A stretch of DNA of 64,000 nt from JABSOG01 sp041583135 (GTDB taxonomy: Bacteria; Pseudomonadota; Gammaproteobacteria; Enterobacterales; Alteromonadaceae). The DNA lies in the NCBI GenBank assembly GCA_041583135.1, contig JBFHGJ010000008.1:42010-106009 (forward strand), given 5' to 3'. Each line of letters begins with the position of its first letter. Position 1 is the stretch's first letter. Below the pieces are notes generated by a model. The model searched no databases. It was not told the origin of the DNA and was given only the letters and a program-made list of their open reading frames with translations. This document shows, one piece after another, positions 1 through 9,516 of this stretch. The position numbers were made by a program, and so were the translations under genes.

Positions 1-604
1 CAAAAGGCGTGTTTTTCAAATCATACAAACGAGGCGTCATCACCCACTTATCGAGCACGCCGACCACTTCGAACGTAGCATCGCCGATCAGCAGTTTTTC
101 ACCGACGCTGTTGCGTCCGCCAAACAGCTTGTCATTGATTTCGTGGTTGATCACCACCACCTTTTGAAAGTCGCGCTCTTGCGCTTTATCCCAGCCACCG
201 CCGTATTTAAACGGCGCTCTGAACATCGAAAACAGACCCGAGGTGCTGACCCGGGCATCGACGTAGAAAGGTCTTTGCGAACCATCGAGCACATCGACCA
301 ACACCCGAGAGAGGAAGCTCGCCGATTGATTGATTGGCAGTTCATTGTCTTTGAGGTTTTGAAAATCTTTATAAGACACCATCTTAAGATGGGTTTCATG
401 AGGCCATTCTTTGAGGGTATCGAGCTGAACGGCAAACAGGGTGTCTTTTTTGTCTGCCATCGGCACTGCCGACATAAAATGATAAATACTGAAGGTGGTC
501 ATCAACACACCGACGCTGACGGCGATCATCGTGACCACCAAGCCCATGATCAGCGGAGTTTTGCGCAAACTCGCCAAGGCCAATCGAATTTGGAATATCA
601 ACAC
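1..604 (-). CDS. MacB/FtsX-type ABC transporter permease, N-terminal part (cut by window edge)
   Basis: About 201 residues of the N-terminus are present; the gene runs off the left edge. I chose a GTG start at 604-602 because AAAGG lies 9 nt upstream and the frame is open to the edge. The protein opens with a short basic segment (IRLALASLRKTPL) and one membrane helix at about residues 14-37. A soluble periplasmic region follows (for example FGGRNSVGEKLLIGD and FEVVGVLDKW), which is the layout of the MacB_PCD domain ahead of an FtsX-type permease core. It lies 41 nt downstream of the ATPase gene on the same strand, so the two probably form one MacB-like exporter. The family moves lipoproteins, peptides or antibiotics from the periplasm or inner membrane through TolC. 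The substrate cannot be told from sequence; the NRPS product is one option. Confidence 0.85.
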   Translation of the reverse strand, partial: MLIFQIRLALASLRKTPLIMGLVVTMIAVSVGVLMTTFSIYHFMSAVPMADKKDTLFAVQLDTLKEWPHETHLKMVSYKDFQNLKDNELPINQSASFLSRVLVDVLDGSQRPFYVDARVSTSGLFSMFRAPFKYGGGWDKAQERDFQKVVVINHEINDKLFGGRNSVGEKLLIGDATFEVVGVLDKWVMTPRLYDLKNTPF

Positions 605-645
605 AACTAGTAACCTTTTGGTAATGAATTGACTACAGCTCGCCT

Positions 646-1341
646 TTAAGAGGCGTTACGCAACTCGGTTTCTGCCCCTTCGATGCAACGGCCATCAAGC
701 ACGTTGATGCAACGCGTGCCGCGCTGGGCGAGCTTCTTATCATGGGTCACGACGATAATGGTGGCACCGTCTTTGTGCAGTTGTTCAATCAATTCAAACA
801 CCTGTTCGGCCATTTCAGAATCTAGGTTACCCGTTGGTTCATCTGCCAACAAAAAACGGGGTTTACCGGCGATGGCGCGGGCAATGGCAACCCTTTGCTG
901 TTGTCCACCGGATAGTTGTGAAGGATAATGGCTGGCACGTTTGCTTAGGCCGACCGTTGCTAAGGCTTCTTCTGCGCGTTGTTTGCGCTCGGCTGCGGGC
1001 ATGTTGCGAAAGCGCAAAGGCAAGGTGACATTTTCAATGACATTAAGTTCGGGTAACAGATTAAAACCTTGGAAGATAAAACCAATTTTTTCATTACGGA
1101 TGGCAGAGCGCTGATTGTCGTTTAAGCCGCTGACATCGACGCCGTCAAATAACAATTGACCCGAATCAAAGGTTTCCAGCATACCCACAATATTCAAGAA
1201 CGTAGACTTGCCTGCACCTGAAGGGCCCGTTACAGTGACAAACTCGCCTTCTTCAATACTTAGACTAAAGTCGTTGAGCGCTTTGGTTTCCACTGTGTCT
1301 GTACGATAGGCTTTGCTTAACCCCTTTATTTCCAGCATCAT
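646..1341 (-). CDS. ABC transporter ATP-binding protein (MacB/LolD-type)
   Basis: A 231-residue stand-alone ATPase of the LolD/MacB/SalX family. It has Walker A GPSGAGKST near residue 39, the signature LSGGQQQR near 143, Walker B FLLADEPT and a switch histidine in VVTHD. The length is normal for the family. It would energise the FtsX-type permease encoded just downstream. The start is either of two adjacent ATGs, with GGGAAC about 7 nt upstream. The promoter must lie in the AT-rich stretch 1342-1968, shared with the divergent acylase operon. A separate MacA-like adaptor sits at the far right of the window (61817-63070) and could be the missing third part. Confidence 0.93.
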   Translation of the reverse strand: MMLEIKGLSKAYRTDTVETKALNDFSLSIEEGEFVTVTGPSGAGKSTFLNIVGMLETFDSGQLLFDGVDVSGLNDNQRSAIRNEKIGFIFQGFNLLPELNVIENVTLPLRFRNMPAAERKQRAEEALATVGLSKRASHYPSQLSGGQQQRVAIARAIAGKPRFLLADEPTGNLDSEMAEQVFELIEQLHKDGATIIVVTHDKKLAQRGTRCINVLDGRCIEGAETELRNAS

Positions 1342-1714
1342 AATTTGTTCCCGTAGTATTATTAAAATTATTCTAATATTCGTTCGTTATCACATGAGCA
1401 GTACTTTAACCCTTAGTTCCTATTATAGCAATGATGATTTAAGTGTTTCTAGTACCTTACACATACATCACTATAAAACTCAGGTAAAAAGTTCCCTATT
1501 CTTAAACTCTTAACGAACCTGTTCCTTTATTTCCATATTCCTGAAACAGCTATTTAGCCTTGATTGGCTATGGTAGGGTTAATCCATTTTAGTGTCAAGT
1601 TCCCCTACAAAGAAATTACCTCAGCCTGAAACTCAGCTTATTATTAATTGTTTTTATTACACTTTTATTGACTTGCATCAGCTTTTACCAACCCTGTTTT
1701 GTTTTAACCCTGCG

Positions 1715-1743
1715 TTGCTCATTGATGAACACTATGGTATAAA
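1715..1743 (+). promoter_or_regulatory. Possible sigma70 promoter for the acylase-exporter operon
   Basis: TTGCTC (1715-1720) and TATAAA (1738-1743) are 17 nt apart, close to the sigma70 consensus. It lies 225 bp upstream of the acylase start, which leaves a long leader containing the dyad at 1869-1883. In AT-rich DNA such matches arise by chance, so confidence is low. Confidence 0.25.
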
Positions 1744-1868
1744 ACCGTCGCTAAAACATTTGAGCCAAGTTGTCTATTCGGGACCACTGCAAAACCTTCA
1801 ATGCAGTACCCACATAACAATCTCACATGTAAAAATATTAACTATAACGATTTTGAGAACGTTCGAAT

Positions 1869-1883
1869 GGATTGTACCAATCC
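1869..1883. promoter_or_regulatory. Operator-like inverted repeat upstream of acylase
   Basis: GGATTG-TAC-CAATCC is a perfect inverted repeat with 6-bp arms and a 3-bp centre. It lies 85 bp upstream of the acylase start. Its place in a divergent promoter region suggests a regulator site, but I cannot name the protein. Confidence 0.3.
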
Positions 1884-1968
1884 GGTCTATGAGACAGAAA
1901 AGTTACATGATAACGACGCATATACCGACCGATTCGCCAAAATTACCGCTCATTCGATACTCTGGTAA

Positions 1969-4467
1969 ATGGCTACTATGTTAAGAAAATACCCACTACT
2001 ATCCCGATTAGGAATACTGGTCATTTTGCCTTTAATGGCCGTTTGTTTTTTACTTTTTAACCAACTCAAGCAAAGCCTCACACCAAGACAAGGTCAATTG
2101 CAATTGCGTCAACTGGCCGAATCGGTCACTATTCACTTTGATAAACAGGGCACACCCACAGTCAATGCGCAAAACGATGCCGATGCTTTTTTTGCCCAAG
2201 GCTACCTCCACGCCAGCGAACGCATGTGGCAAATGGAGCTGCAAAGACGACTGGTTCAGGGCCGTTTAAGTGAGCTGTTTGGCACCAGATCGGTGCCCTC
2301 AGATGTGTGGATGCGCACCCTGGGACTGGCCAAAGCCGCCAAGATACAATGGGCCAACTTGAGCCAACCGGCCAAACAAGCCTTAGACGCCTATGCCAAA
2401 GGCGTCAACAGTTGGATAGACAGCGCCAAAGACCACGGCCCGGAGTTTGCCTTGTTTGGCATCACCCCCAAACCGTGGCAACCGGTAGACTCGCTGGCGT
2501 GGCAAAAAGTGCTGGCATTGAACCTCGGTCAAAATATGTATGACGAAGTGGCCAGACGCAGCGCGCTTAAAATCCTCAATGGCGAGCAGCTCAAAGTCTT
2601 TTTTCCTTATGATCCCGACCTATCCAATCAAACCATCACCGCTGGGCACCAAGGGCTTCATGAAACCACTCAAGCCTCAGGGCCTGCCCTTGAAAAGTTT
2701 GCGCAGTGGCAGGACATCCAAGGGTATTTTCGCCGCACTTGGGGATTAGGCGAGCGCTTTGCCGGCAGTAACGCTTGGGTCGTCGCGGGCAAGCATACCG
2801 CTTCGGGTTTTCCGATGCTGGCCAACGACCCCCATCTTGGCCTGCAAATTCCGTCGGTGTGGTATGCCATCTCGTTATATGGCGACAAACTAGCCGCCAG
2901 CGGCATGTCGTTGGTGGGCCTTCCCGGTGTGATGCTCGGCCGCAACCGGCAGATCAGCTGGGGCGTTACCAATTTGATGGGGGATACCCAAGATCTATTC
3001 ATACTGGATATTCCCCTTGAGAACAATCAGGTCTATCTTACCGATACCGGCCCTAAAGCCATCACCAGTCGCCGTGAGACCATTGAAATTGCCCCCCCTT
3101 CTCCACAATTTCTCAACAAAAAGGTGCTCCCCATTACCATTGAGGTACGCGAAACCGAGCTTGGCCCGATTGTCTCAGATGTCGTGGCCACAGCCGACGA
3201 AGTGATGGCACTACGCTGGAGCGCCCTCGATGAAAAAGATACCAGTTTCGAGGCGTTTTTTAAGGCGCAATATGCCACGAATTGGCAAGAATTTCGTCAA
3301 GCGGTGTCTCAACTAAGGGCACCGGGAATGCAGTTTATCTATGCCGACAAACAAGGCAACATCGGCTCGCAGGTGGCGGGGTATATGGCCAAACGAGGCC
3401 AAGGTGAAGGAATATTGCCGCAACGGGCGTTCAACACCAGTGCCTATTGGCAAGGATATAGCGAATTTGACCGTCTCCCCAGACAATTCAATCCGCCCCA
3501 AGGCTATATTGTGTCGGCCAATACGGTTATCGACAGCGATGACGATGTCATTTTGTCTCACGAGTGGGCCAATCCCTATCGTAAACACCGTATCGAGCAG
3601 ATGATCAGCGACCAAATCGGCAACAACCATAAGATCACCCTCGCCGATATGCAGCAAATGCAAATCGACTACCTCGACTTAGGTGCCAAAGTGCTATTGC
3701 CGTTACTTGCTGACAACAGCCTAAAACCCAAGATCTTAGCGGCGATAGACGATGACCGAGACATCGCCGAACTTGCCCTAACCCGTCTTAGTCAGTGGCA
3801 GGGCAGCTTTGATGGTCAAAGTGTCGGCGCATCGATTTATCACTATTGGCTGGTTGAACTCAAACAGCAGATCTTTGCCGATGAACTCAATCCGGTATGG
3901 CAAAGCGGACCATCAGCCGTCGCCGGTTTGGCCTCGACGGTAACCCCTCATACCCTTAAGACCCAGCTGACGATGCAACAAAGCCCTTGGTGCGGCTCGC
4001 GACATTGTCATGATGAGCTGATAGAAAGCTTTAAAAACGCCATTGTGGCACTGAAAAAAGACAGTGGCAGCAGCGATCCCGCCGACTGGCGCTGGGGTTT
4101 GCTGCATCACGCCGAATACGGCCACCAACCTTTTGGCGGGGTCAAATTATTAGACAAGGTGTTTAAAACCACCATTGAAGTCGGCGGCTCGGCCGATTCG
4201 GTCAATGCCTCCGGCTCGCAAAAAGACCCCAGCGGCGGCTATCGCCAGAGCCTAGGCGCAACCTTTCGTCAAATCTTCGATTTGGCCCAAAACCAAGGTG
4301 GAGCTTATATTTTGGCAACCGGACAGTCGGGTATGTTTATGTCCTCTCACTACGACGACATGATAGTGCCCTTTGCCCAAGGAAAGCTGTTCCACTACCA
4401 GGTGGACGGCAAAGACACGTCGCAAACGCCGGCACTACAACTGCTTCCAGAGGGCCAGTCACGATGA
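1969..4467 (+). CDS. Penicillin-acylase-family (peptidase S45, PvdQ-like) periplasmic acylase
   Basis: This 832-residue N-terminal-nucleophile hydrolase has the normal S45 length. Residues 13-32 form a hydrophobic signal or anchor segment, so it acts in the periplasm. It is made as an inactive precursor: an alpha chain up to about residue 266, then Gly266-Ser267 in GERFAGSNAW, where Ser267 becomes the free catalytic N-terminus after self-cleavage. The family motif LANDPHLGLQIPSVWY follows. Relatives remove acyl chains; PvdQ strips the fatty acid from a pyoverdine precursor after export. Next to a FAAL-started NRPS locus and a PvdE-type exporter, deacylation of the exported lipopeptide is the best guess. 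Quorum-signal acylase is the main alternative. The start is ATG 1969 or the in-frame ATG at 1978; neither has a strong ribosome-binding site. The 3' end overlaps the exporter gene by 4 nt. Confidence 0.9.
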   Translation: MATMLRKYPLLSRLGILVILPLMAVCFLLFNQLKQSLTPRQGQLQLRQLAESVTIHFDKQGTPTVNAQNDADAFFAQGYLHASERMWQMELQRRLVQGRLSELFGTRSVPSDVWMRTLGLAKAAKIQWANLSQPAKQALDAYAKGVNSWIDSAKDHGPEFALFGITPKPWQPVDSLAWQKVLALNLGQNMYDEVARRSALKILNGEQLKVFFPYDPDLSNQTITAGHQGLHETTQASGPALEKFAQWQDIQGYFRRTWGLGERFAGSNAWVVAGKHTASGFPMLANDPHLGLQIPSVWYAISLYGDKLAASGMSLVGLPGVMLGRNRQISWGVTNLMGDTQDLFILDIPLENNQVYLTDTGPKAITSRRETIEIAPPSPQFLNKKVLPITIEVRETELGPIVSDVVATADEVMALRWSALDEKDTSFEAFFKAQYATNWQEFRQAVSQLRAPGMQFIYADKQGNIGSQVAGYMAKRGQGEGILPQRAFNTSAYWQGYSEFDRLPRQFNPPQGYIVSANTVIDSDDDVILSHEWANPYRKHRIEQMISDQIGNNHKITLADMQQMQIDYLDLGAKVLLPLLADNSLKPKILAAIDDDRDIAELALTRLSQWQGSFDGQSVGASIYHYWLVELKQQIFADELNPVWQSGPSAVAGLASTVTPHTLKTQLTMQQSPWCGSRHCHDELIESFKNAIVALKKDSGSSDPADWRWGLLHHAEYGHQPFGGVKLLDKVFKTTIEVGGSADSVNASGSQKDPSGGYRQSLGATFRQIFDLAQNQGGAYILATGQSGMFMSSHYDDMIVPFAQGKLFHYQVDGKDTSQTPALQLLPEGQSR

Positions 4468-6218
4468 GAGCATTAAAACTGTTTACCAAGTACGCCCCCA
4501 ACAAGACGTTTTTGGCCATCACCCTCGGTTCTTTATCGGGCCTGTTCTATGCGTTTTTGATCCCCATCGTGATGCAGGCGCTGTCTGATCCAAGCCCGGG
4601 CTTTGCCGTCGAAGACCCGCAGGTCCTAGTGCTGGGTGTTGAAGTGGCCCATTCAAAATATGCCCTGCTGTTTGTCAGCTTTGTGGTGTTGATTTTGCTG
4701 TTTAAGTCACTTTCGGAAATCGTGCTGGCCAGAGTGGCCTTGGATATTCGCTTTGAGCTAAGACAAGATCTCTACAATCAAATCAAACGCTCGCCAATTG
4801 CCGCGTTAGAGAATGTCGGCTCGCCACGGCTTATTCAAGCCTTGGCAACCGATGTCACCGCCATTGTTACCGGCGCCCAGTTGTTTCCTGAGCTGTTGAC
4901 CAATGCTGTGACCTTGATTGGTATGCTCAGCTACCTTGCCTATCTCGACACTCAACTGTTTATTTATGTGCTTGAGGTGATCTTGTTCGGTATTATCGCG
5001 TTTCAAGTACCGGTGATATTCGGCGCCCGCAAGTTTGGCCGTGCCAGAGATCATCAAGACATCCTGCAAGAGGCGTTCAGAGGTTTAGTTGAGGGCGCCA
5101 AAGAGCTCAAACTGTCGCAGGAGAAACAGCAAGTCTACGAAAACGAAGTGTTGCACGCCCAAGAGCACCGTATCAAAGGCTTGGAAAAACAAGGGCAAAC
5201 CTATTTCAGTCTGGCCCATAACTTCGGCTCGCTGATCAGTTTCTTTGCCATCGGCGGCTTAAGCTTTATTTTGGTCAACTACCATGCCATCTCCAATGCC
5301 GAGCTTATCGCCATTGTGATGGTCTTGCTTTATATCACCGGCCCTATCGGCATGTTGCTCAACATCTTGCCGCAACTCTCACGCACCCGCATCTCGTTAC
5401 AAAAGCTCGACCAGCTCTATGCCGAACTGCCAAAAGAGCCGATTGAACAAACCCAAGCCAAGGCCCGTCAATGGCAGGTACTGAAGATGAAGCAGGTTAA
5501 ATATACTCACCTGCCTAAACTGACCCAAGCAGCCAAAGACAGCGGCGCGGAGATCAGAACCTTTGGTATCGGACCTGTCGATTTGACCATTAAACGCGGC
5601 GAGATCACCTTTATCGCAGGCGGTAACGGCTCGGGCAAATCGACGTTAAGCAAAGTCATAAGTCAGCACTATATCGCCAACGAAGGCGAGATATACTTCG
5701 GCGATACCCTGATAGACAAAGACAATATGGCAGCCTACCGCGAGGAGATCTCTTGTATTTACTCCGATTATTATCTGTTTGAGCGTATCTTAGGTCTCAA
5801 CGCGCTCAAAGACGACTATCTTGAGCAGGTAAACCACTATATTGAAGCTTTTGGTTTGACCGGTAAGGTTGAAATACAAGACGGCCATTTCACCACCTTA
5901 AAGCTGTCAGACGGCCAACGCCGCCGTTTGGCCTTGGTGGTTGCCATTGTCGAGGATAAATCGCTGTATGTGTTTGATGAATGGGCGGCAGACCAAGATC
6001 CCCAGTTCAAACATGTGTTCTACCGAGAAATTCTGCCGTTCTTTAAGGCCAACAACAAAGCGGTGGTGGTGATCTCCCACGATGACCGCTATTTTGATGT
6101 CGCCGACCAATTGCTGATCATGGAATCCGGTCAACTGGTCAAAACCGAACGTTCACCGAAATCACGGTTGTTCGACAGCGACAGCAAAACCATTGCGCTT
6201 GAAGCCGAACCAAGTTAA
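4464..6218 (+). CDS. Cyclic-peptide export ABC transporter (PvdE/SyrD family), fused permease-ATPase
   Basis: This 584-residue half-transporter has about six membrane segments (near residues 15-38, 65-82, 138-160, 163-185, 255-275 and 278-300) and a C-terminal ATPase. Walker A GGNGSGKST is at 386-394, the signature is LSDGQ (481-485) instead of LSGGQ, and Walker B LYVFDE at 501-506 runs into WAADQDP. The LSDGQ plus DEWAADQDP pair marks the PvdE/SyrD cyclic-peptide exporter family. These proteins flip NRPS peptides across the inner membrane. It overlaps the acylase stop by 4 nt (ATGA), so the two are translationally coupled: export followed by periplasmic processing. A second member of the same family lies at 49395-51059. 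Confidence 0.93.
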   Translation: MRALKLFTKYAPNKTFLAITLGSLSGLFYAFLIPIVMQALSDPSPGFAVEDPQVLVLGVEVAHSKYALLFVSFVVLILLFKSLSEIVLARVALDIRFELRQDLYNQIKRSPIAALENVGSPRLIQALATDVTAIVTGAQLFPELLTNAVTLIGMLSYLAYLDTQLFIYVLEVILFGIIAFQVPVIFGARKFGRARDHQDILQEAFRGLVEGAKELKLSQEKQQVYENEVLHAQEHRIKGLEKQGQTYFSLAHNFGSLISFFAIGGLSFILVNYHAISNAELIAIVMVLLYITGPIGMLLNILPQLSRTRISLQKLDQLYAELPKEPIEQTQAKARQWQVLKMKQVKYTHLPKLTQAAKDSGAEIRTFGIGPVDLTIKRGEITFIAGGNGSGKSTLSKVISQHYIANEGEIYFGDTLIDKDNMAAYREEISCIYSDYYLFERILGLNALKDDYLEQVNHYIEAFGLTGKVEIQDGHFTTLKLSDGQRRRLALVVAIVEDKSLYVFDEWAADQDPQFKHVFYREILPFFKANNKAVVVISHDDRYFDVADQLLIMESGQLVKTERSPKSRLFDSDSKTIALEAEPS

Positions 6219-6236
6219 CGCTCGATACACTTAAGG

Positions 6237-6390
6237 TCATGGATGACCGTGCATTTCAATATAGCCCCGGTGCTTATCCGCAGTTAATAGCTCAGTGGCA
6301 AACGCCATAAAGGCCTGGGCATCAAACTCATCCCCTTCTCCGAGCGCAGTGCATAGCACCGGTGCAAACAGGCGCCGAAGCGCCCTGTAG
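6237..6390 (-). pseudogene. Possible C-terminal remnant of an unknown gene
   Basis: Between the two convergent genes, the minus strand holds an open frame without a convincing start that ends in TGA at 6237-6239. About 50 codons read sensibly (FAPVLCTALGEGDEFDAQAF, then further codons ending GYIEMHGHP) with codon use like the neighbouring genes. It may be the tail of a gene lost by recombination, or chance. I do not recognise the protein. Confidence 0.25.
6366..6388 (-). terminator. Likely terminator after the RND pump gene
   Basis: Read on the minus strand, GGCGC-TTCG-GCGCC forms a GC-rich stem with a very stable UUCG loop, extended by A-T and C-G pairs around a bulged G. It starts 3 nt after the stop codon and is followed by TGTTTGC. 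The short T run makes it a moderate terminator. It would end the whole biosynthetic transcript. Confidence 0.55.
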
Positions 6391-9300
6391 TTAAGCCTTA
6401 TTTAAACGCAATTTGGCCAATTTTACGCCTGTGTTTTTAAACCGTGTCTTTAGGCCACAGCCTGCAACATACAAACAGGGGATCAAAAACAGCGTAATGG
6501 CCGTTGAAAACAACACCGAAAAGCCCAGTGAAATCGCCATTGGCGTGACAAATTTCGCCTGTAGGCTGGTTTCAAACATGATAGGCAACAACCCGGCAAA
6601 GGTGGTCAACGAAGTCAGTAAAATCGCTCTAAAGCGCTCGCATACCGCTGCAACCACCCCTTCGACCACGGCGAAACCCTCAGCCATCTTTTGATTGATG
6701 CGGTCTACCAAAATAAGGCTGTCGTTGACCACCACCCCGGCAGCAGCTACCAAGCCAAACATCGACACTAGGCTGAAATCTTCCGCAAACAACCAGTGAC
6801 CCCAAATGGCGCCGACCACGCAAAATGGAATAATCGACATGATTAAGAACGGCTGTACATAGCTCTTTAACGGCACCGCAAGTAAGGTATAGACCATCAA
6901 CATCGCCGCAATGCTAAAGAGCAGCATCTGATCTTGCTCCGCCATCGTCTCTTTGATATTGCCGCCAAGTTGTGTGGTGATCCCCGGATGCCCTTTGAGT
7001 AGCTGGGGCAATATTTCCCGCTTCACCTTGGCCACCACCTTGTTGATATTGGCCTGTTGCTGGTCCACCGAACCAAACACGTATATGCTGCGCTTGCCGC
7101 CTTCACGGCGGATGGTCGTGACCACCTCATGCTCGCTAAACTCGACCATATCGCCAAGCATCACTTCTTGGCCATCAGGGGTATAGATGCGGGCATATTG
7201 CAGCTCACTGATACTGGCTCTGATGTCCTTTTGATAGCGCACCAGCACCCTAACCTCTTCGCCGTTGCGGTTAAATCGCTCCACCTCGGCGCCAAAATGG
7301 CTTTGCGCCAACTGACGACCAATATCTGCCAGCGCCAACCCCAAGGTATTGGCCACAGGCTTCAGTCGCATCAACAGTTCTTTTTTGCCGGTTGAGATGG
7401 TCGAACTGACCTCATACACGCCGGGCAGCTGTTTAAGCTCGGTGATCAATGCCTTTGCCGCCTGATTCAGCCCGGCAATATCATCGCTATAAAGATAATA
7501 ACCAAAATCACCATACAGCTTATTGCGGCCCAATACGTCATCTTTGATCTGCACTGACTTCAGCGCCACTATCTGCGGCATATGCTCACGCCAGCGCTTT
7601 GACAACTCAAAGGTGCTGTAAGGACGCAGCCCTTCATCGACCAAAGGCACCGTCATCTTAAACTCGCTTTGACCGGTGCTTTCAATCAAAATACTCTGCA
7701 CCATCGGCTTGCCATAGGTCTTGACTGTCTCGGCTTCAACCTGTTTAACCATGGCATCAAGCTGAGCCACCGCTGCTTTGTAGGTCACCTGTGAGGCATT
7801 GTCATGCAGTTCGACTTTGATCTCCGGCTGGTCAATCGGCACCTTAGGGTCGGCAATGGATCGCACATGACCAAACATCAAAAGCGCGGCGCTAACCACC
7901 AAAGTACATACGAACAACAGCAACATGCTCCATTTACGCGCAATGCTCCAGCCTACGGCGCGGGCCAACTGATGCTCGGTAAATGCCTGCAAGCGGGCAT
8001 TAAAACGGTGCTTAAAGCCCCCCACTTTTGGCGGGTTGTGACGGGAATAAGCCAGATGGGCCGGTAAGATCAGCTTCGATTCAAGCAAGCTAAACACCAA
8101 ACACAAAATCACGATGGTCGCGATGCCCTTAAACATATTGCTTTGGGCGCCATCGCCAAACAAGAACGGCACAAATACCGCGATGGTGGTCAGCACCCCG
8201 AAAATGGCAGGCTTGGCCACTTTGCGTACACCAGCTTCAACGTTTTGACGGCTAAAGCCGTTTTTGTCCGATTCATGATGAACACTCTCACCCACCACAA
8301 TGGCGTCATCAACCACCAAGCCCAACACCATGATAAAAGCAAACAGCGAAATAATGTTGATAGAGACGCCAAATACCGGCATCAACAAGGTCGCGCCCAA
8401 AAAGCACACCGGTAGCCCAACCACAACCCAAAAGGCCAACCTGAAGCTCAAAAACAGCCCAAGCATCAGCAGTACCAAGACCGCCCCTTGCAACAAGTTT
8501 TCTTCCATCATCGATAGGCGCTCATCCAGATAGCGCGTGCCATCGATAATGGTTTCGATCGTCATATTGCCCGGCAAATGGCCGTTCTTATAACGCACAT
8601 AGTTTCTCACCGATTCGGCGACGGCCGACATATCCTGACCGAGTACCGACTGCACTTCGATAAACACCGCATTGGTATCTGAGTAGGTAAAGACATGAAC
8701 CCCTTCGATAAAGCGGTCTTTGACCTTGGCGACGTCTTTGAGTTTTACCTGATAACCGTTGGCTGCGGTGATCAACGGGATATTTTCAAAGGCGACCACA
8801 TCGTAGCCTTGCTGCTCGACCCGCAGCGCAATATTGCCGGTTTCAGCGCGTAGCTGACCGGCGCTGATGTTCTCAGAGTATGCACCTAGGCGAGCTCGAA
8901 TGTCGTCGGTGCTCAGCTGAAACATGCGCAGCGCCATCGGGTCGATTTCAATGGCGATTTCGTTGCCCGGTAACTGCGTATTGACCACCGACACATTTTT
9001 CAGGTTCAGCAATTCCCGCTCGATGGTTTGAGCATAGGGTTTGAGGTCAACATAATCCATATCACCGACCAGTGCGAGGCGAATGACCGGCTGGTAGTTC
9101 TCCAATAAGTTCACCACGATAGGGTCCATTTGCGCCGGGAACGAGGCGATACTGTCGATACGCAGCTTGACCTTATCGAGCACATCGGCGGCATCGGCAT
9201 CTTTGTTAAGTTCAATGATCAAGCGGCCGTTGTTGTCATTAGACCATGAACGCAGCCGTTTTATCTCCGGCAAGTCGCGTAAGCGGTCTTCGATTTTTAC

Positions 9301-9516
9301 GATAACGTTCTGCTCAACCTCTTTACCCGAGACGCCAAAATAATTGACGCTTATCTCGATTTGGCTTGGCGGCAAGTCAGGGTAAAGCTGTTTGTTCATG
9401 CCGACATAGGCAATAAGCCCCAAAATAATGATAAACCACATCATCAAATTGGCGGCTACTGAGTTTCTGATGAAAAAGCCGATAAGCCCTTTTTGTTGGT
9501 TGACCTGCTCGCTCAT
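6391..9516 (-). CDS. RND-family efflux pump, inner-membrane permease (AcrB-like)
   Basis: A 1041-residue proton-driven pump of the AcrB/HAE family, of normal length. The N-terminus NSVAANLMMWFIII is the first membrane helix. The proton-relay aspartates sit in GLVVDDAIVVGE near residue 403. The second half repeats the fold, with GVVVNDSLILVDRIN in the matching helix. The two large periplasmic loops lie between helices 1-2 and 7-8. The gene overlaps its adaptor (9513-10673) by 4 nt, and that gene overlaps the terminal NRPS by 4 nt. Peptide synthesis and this pump are therefore on one message, which suggests efflux of the lipopeptide or of its shed products through the TolC-family channel at 58612-59979. 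Confidence 0.95.
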   Translation of the reverse strand: MSEQVNQQKGLIGFFIRNSVAANLMMWFIIILGLIAYVGMNKQLYPDLPPSQIEISVNYFGVSGKEVEQNVIVKIEDRLRDLPEIKRLRSWSNDNNGRLIIELNKDADAADVLDKVKLRIDSIASFPAQMDPIVVNLLENYQPVIRLALVGDMDYVDLKPYAQTIERELLNLKNVSVVNTQLPGNEIAIEIDPMALRMFQLSTDDIRARLGAYSENISAGQLRAETGNIALRVEQQGYDVVAFENIPLITAANGYQVKLKDVAKVKDRFIEGVHVFTYSDTNAVFIEVQSVLGQDMSAVAESVRNYVRYKNGHLPGNMTIETIIDGTRYLDERLSMMEENLLQGAVLVLLMLGLFLSFRLAFWVVVGLPVCFLGATLLMPVFGVSINIISLFAFIMVLGLVVDDAIVVGESVHHESDKNGFSRQNVEAGVRKVAKPAIFGVLTTIAVFVPFLFGDGAQSNMFKGIATIVILCLVFSLLESKLILPAHLAYSRHNPPKVGGFKHRFNARLQAFTEHQLARAVGWSIARKWSMLLLFVCTLVVSAALLMFGHVRSIADPKVPIDQPEIKVELHDNASQVTYKAAVAQLDAMVKQVEAETVKTYGKPMVQSILIESTGQSEFKMTVPLVDEGLRPYSTFELSKRWREHMPQIVALKSVQIKDDVLGRNKLYGDFGYYLYSDDIAGLNQAAKALITELKQLPGVYEVSSTISTGKKELLMRLKPVANTLGLALADIGRQLAQSHFGAEVERFNRNGEEVRVLVRYQKDIRASISELQYARIYTPDGQEVMLGDMVEFSEHEVVTTIRREGGKRSIYVFGSVDQQQANINKVVAKVKREILPQLLKGHPGITTQLGGNIKETMAEQDQMLLFSIAAMLMVYTLLAVPLKSYVQPFLIMSIIPFCVVGAIWGHWLFAEDFSLVSMFGLVAAAGVVVNDSLILVDRINQKMAEGFAVVEGVVAAVCERFRAILLTSLTTFAGLLPIMFETSLQAKFVTPMAISLGFSVLFSTAITLFLIPCLYVAGCGLKTRFKNTGVKLAKLRLNKA

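Larger units (their letters stand above)
1342..1968. other. Divergent intergenic region, AT-rich, no supported gene
   Basis: These 627 bp separate the minus-strand ABC ATPase from the plus-strand acylase operon and must hold both promoters. The open frame crossing 1592-1984 has no ribosome-binding site, odd composition and no recognisable domain, so I do not call it. Visible structures are a 15-nt inverted repeat at 1869-1883 and a possible sigma70 promoter at 1715-1743, both listed separately. A short stem (TAGCC/GGCTA) at 1555-1570 is weak. Confidence 0.6.

Noticed and set aside
143..610. Plus-strand open frame opposite the left-edge permease
   Set aside because: The minus strand reads as a clear MacB/FtsX permease; the plus frame is a shadow.
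1592..1984. Open frame of 130 codons upstream of the acylase
   Set aside because: No ribosome-binding site, unusual composition, no domain, and it overlaps the acylase start in another frame.
6236..6249. GGTCATGGATGACC as a terminator after the exporter gene
   Set aside because: Only a 5-bp stem and no T run.
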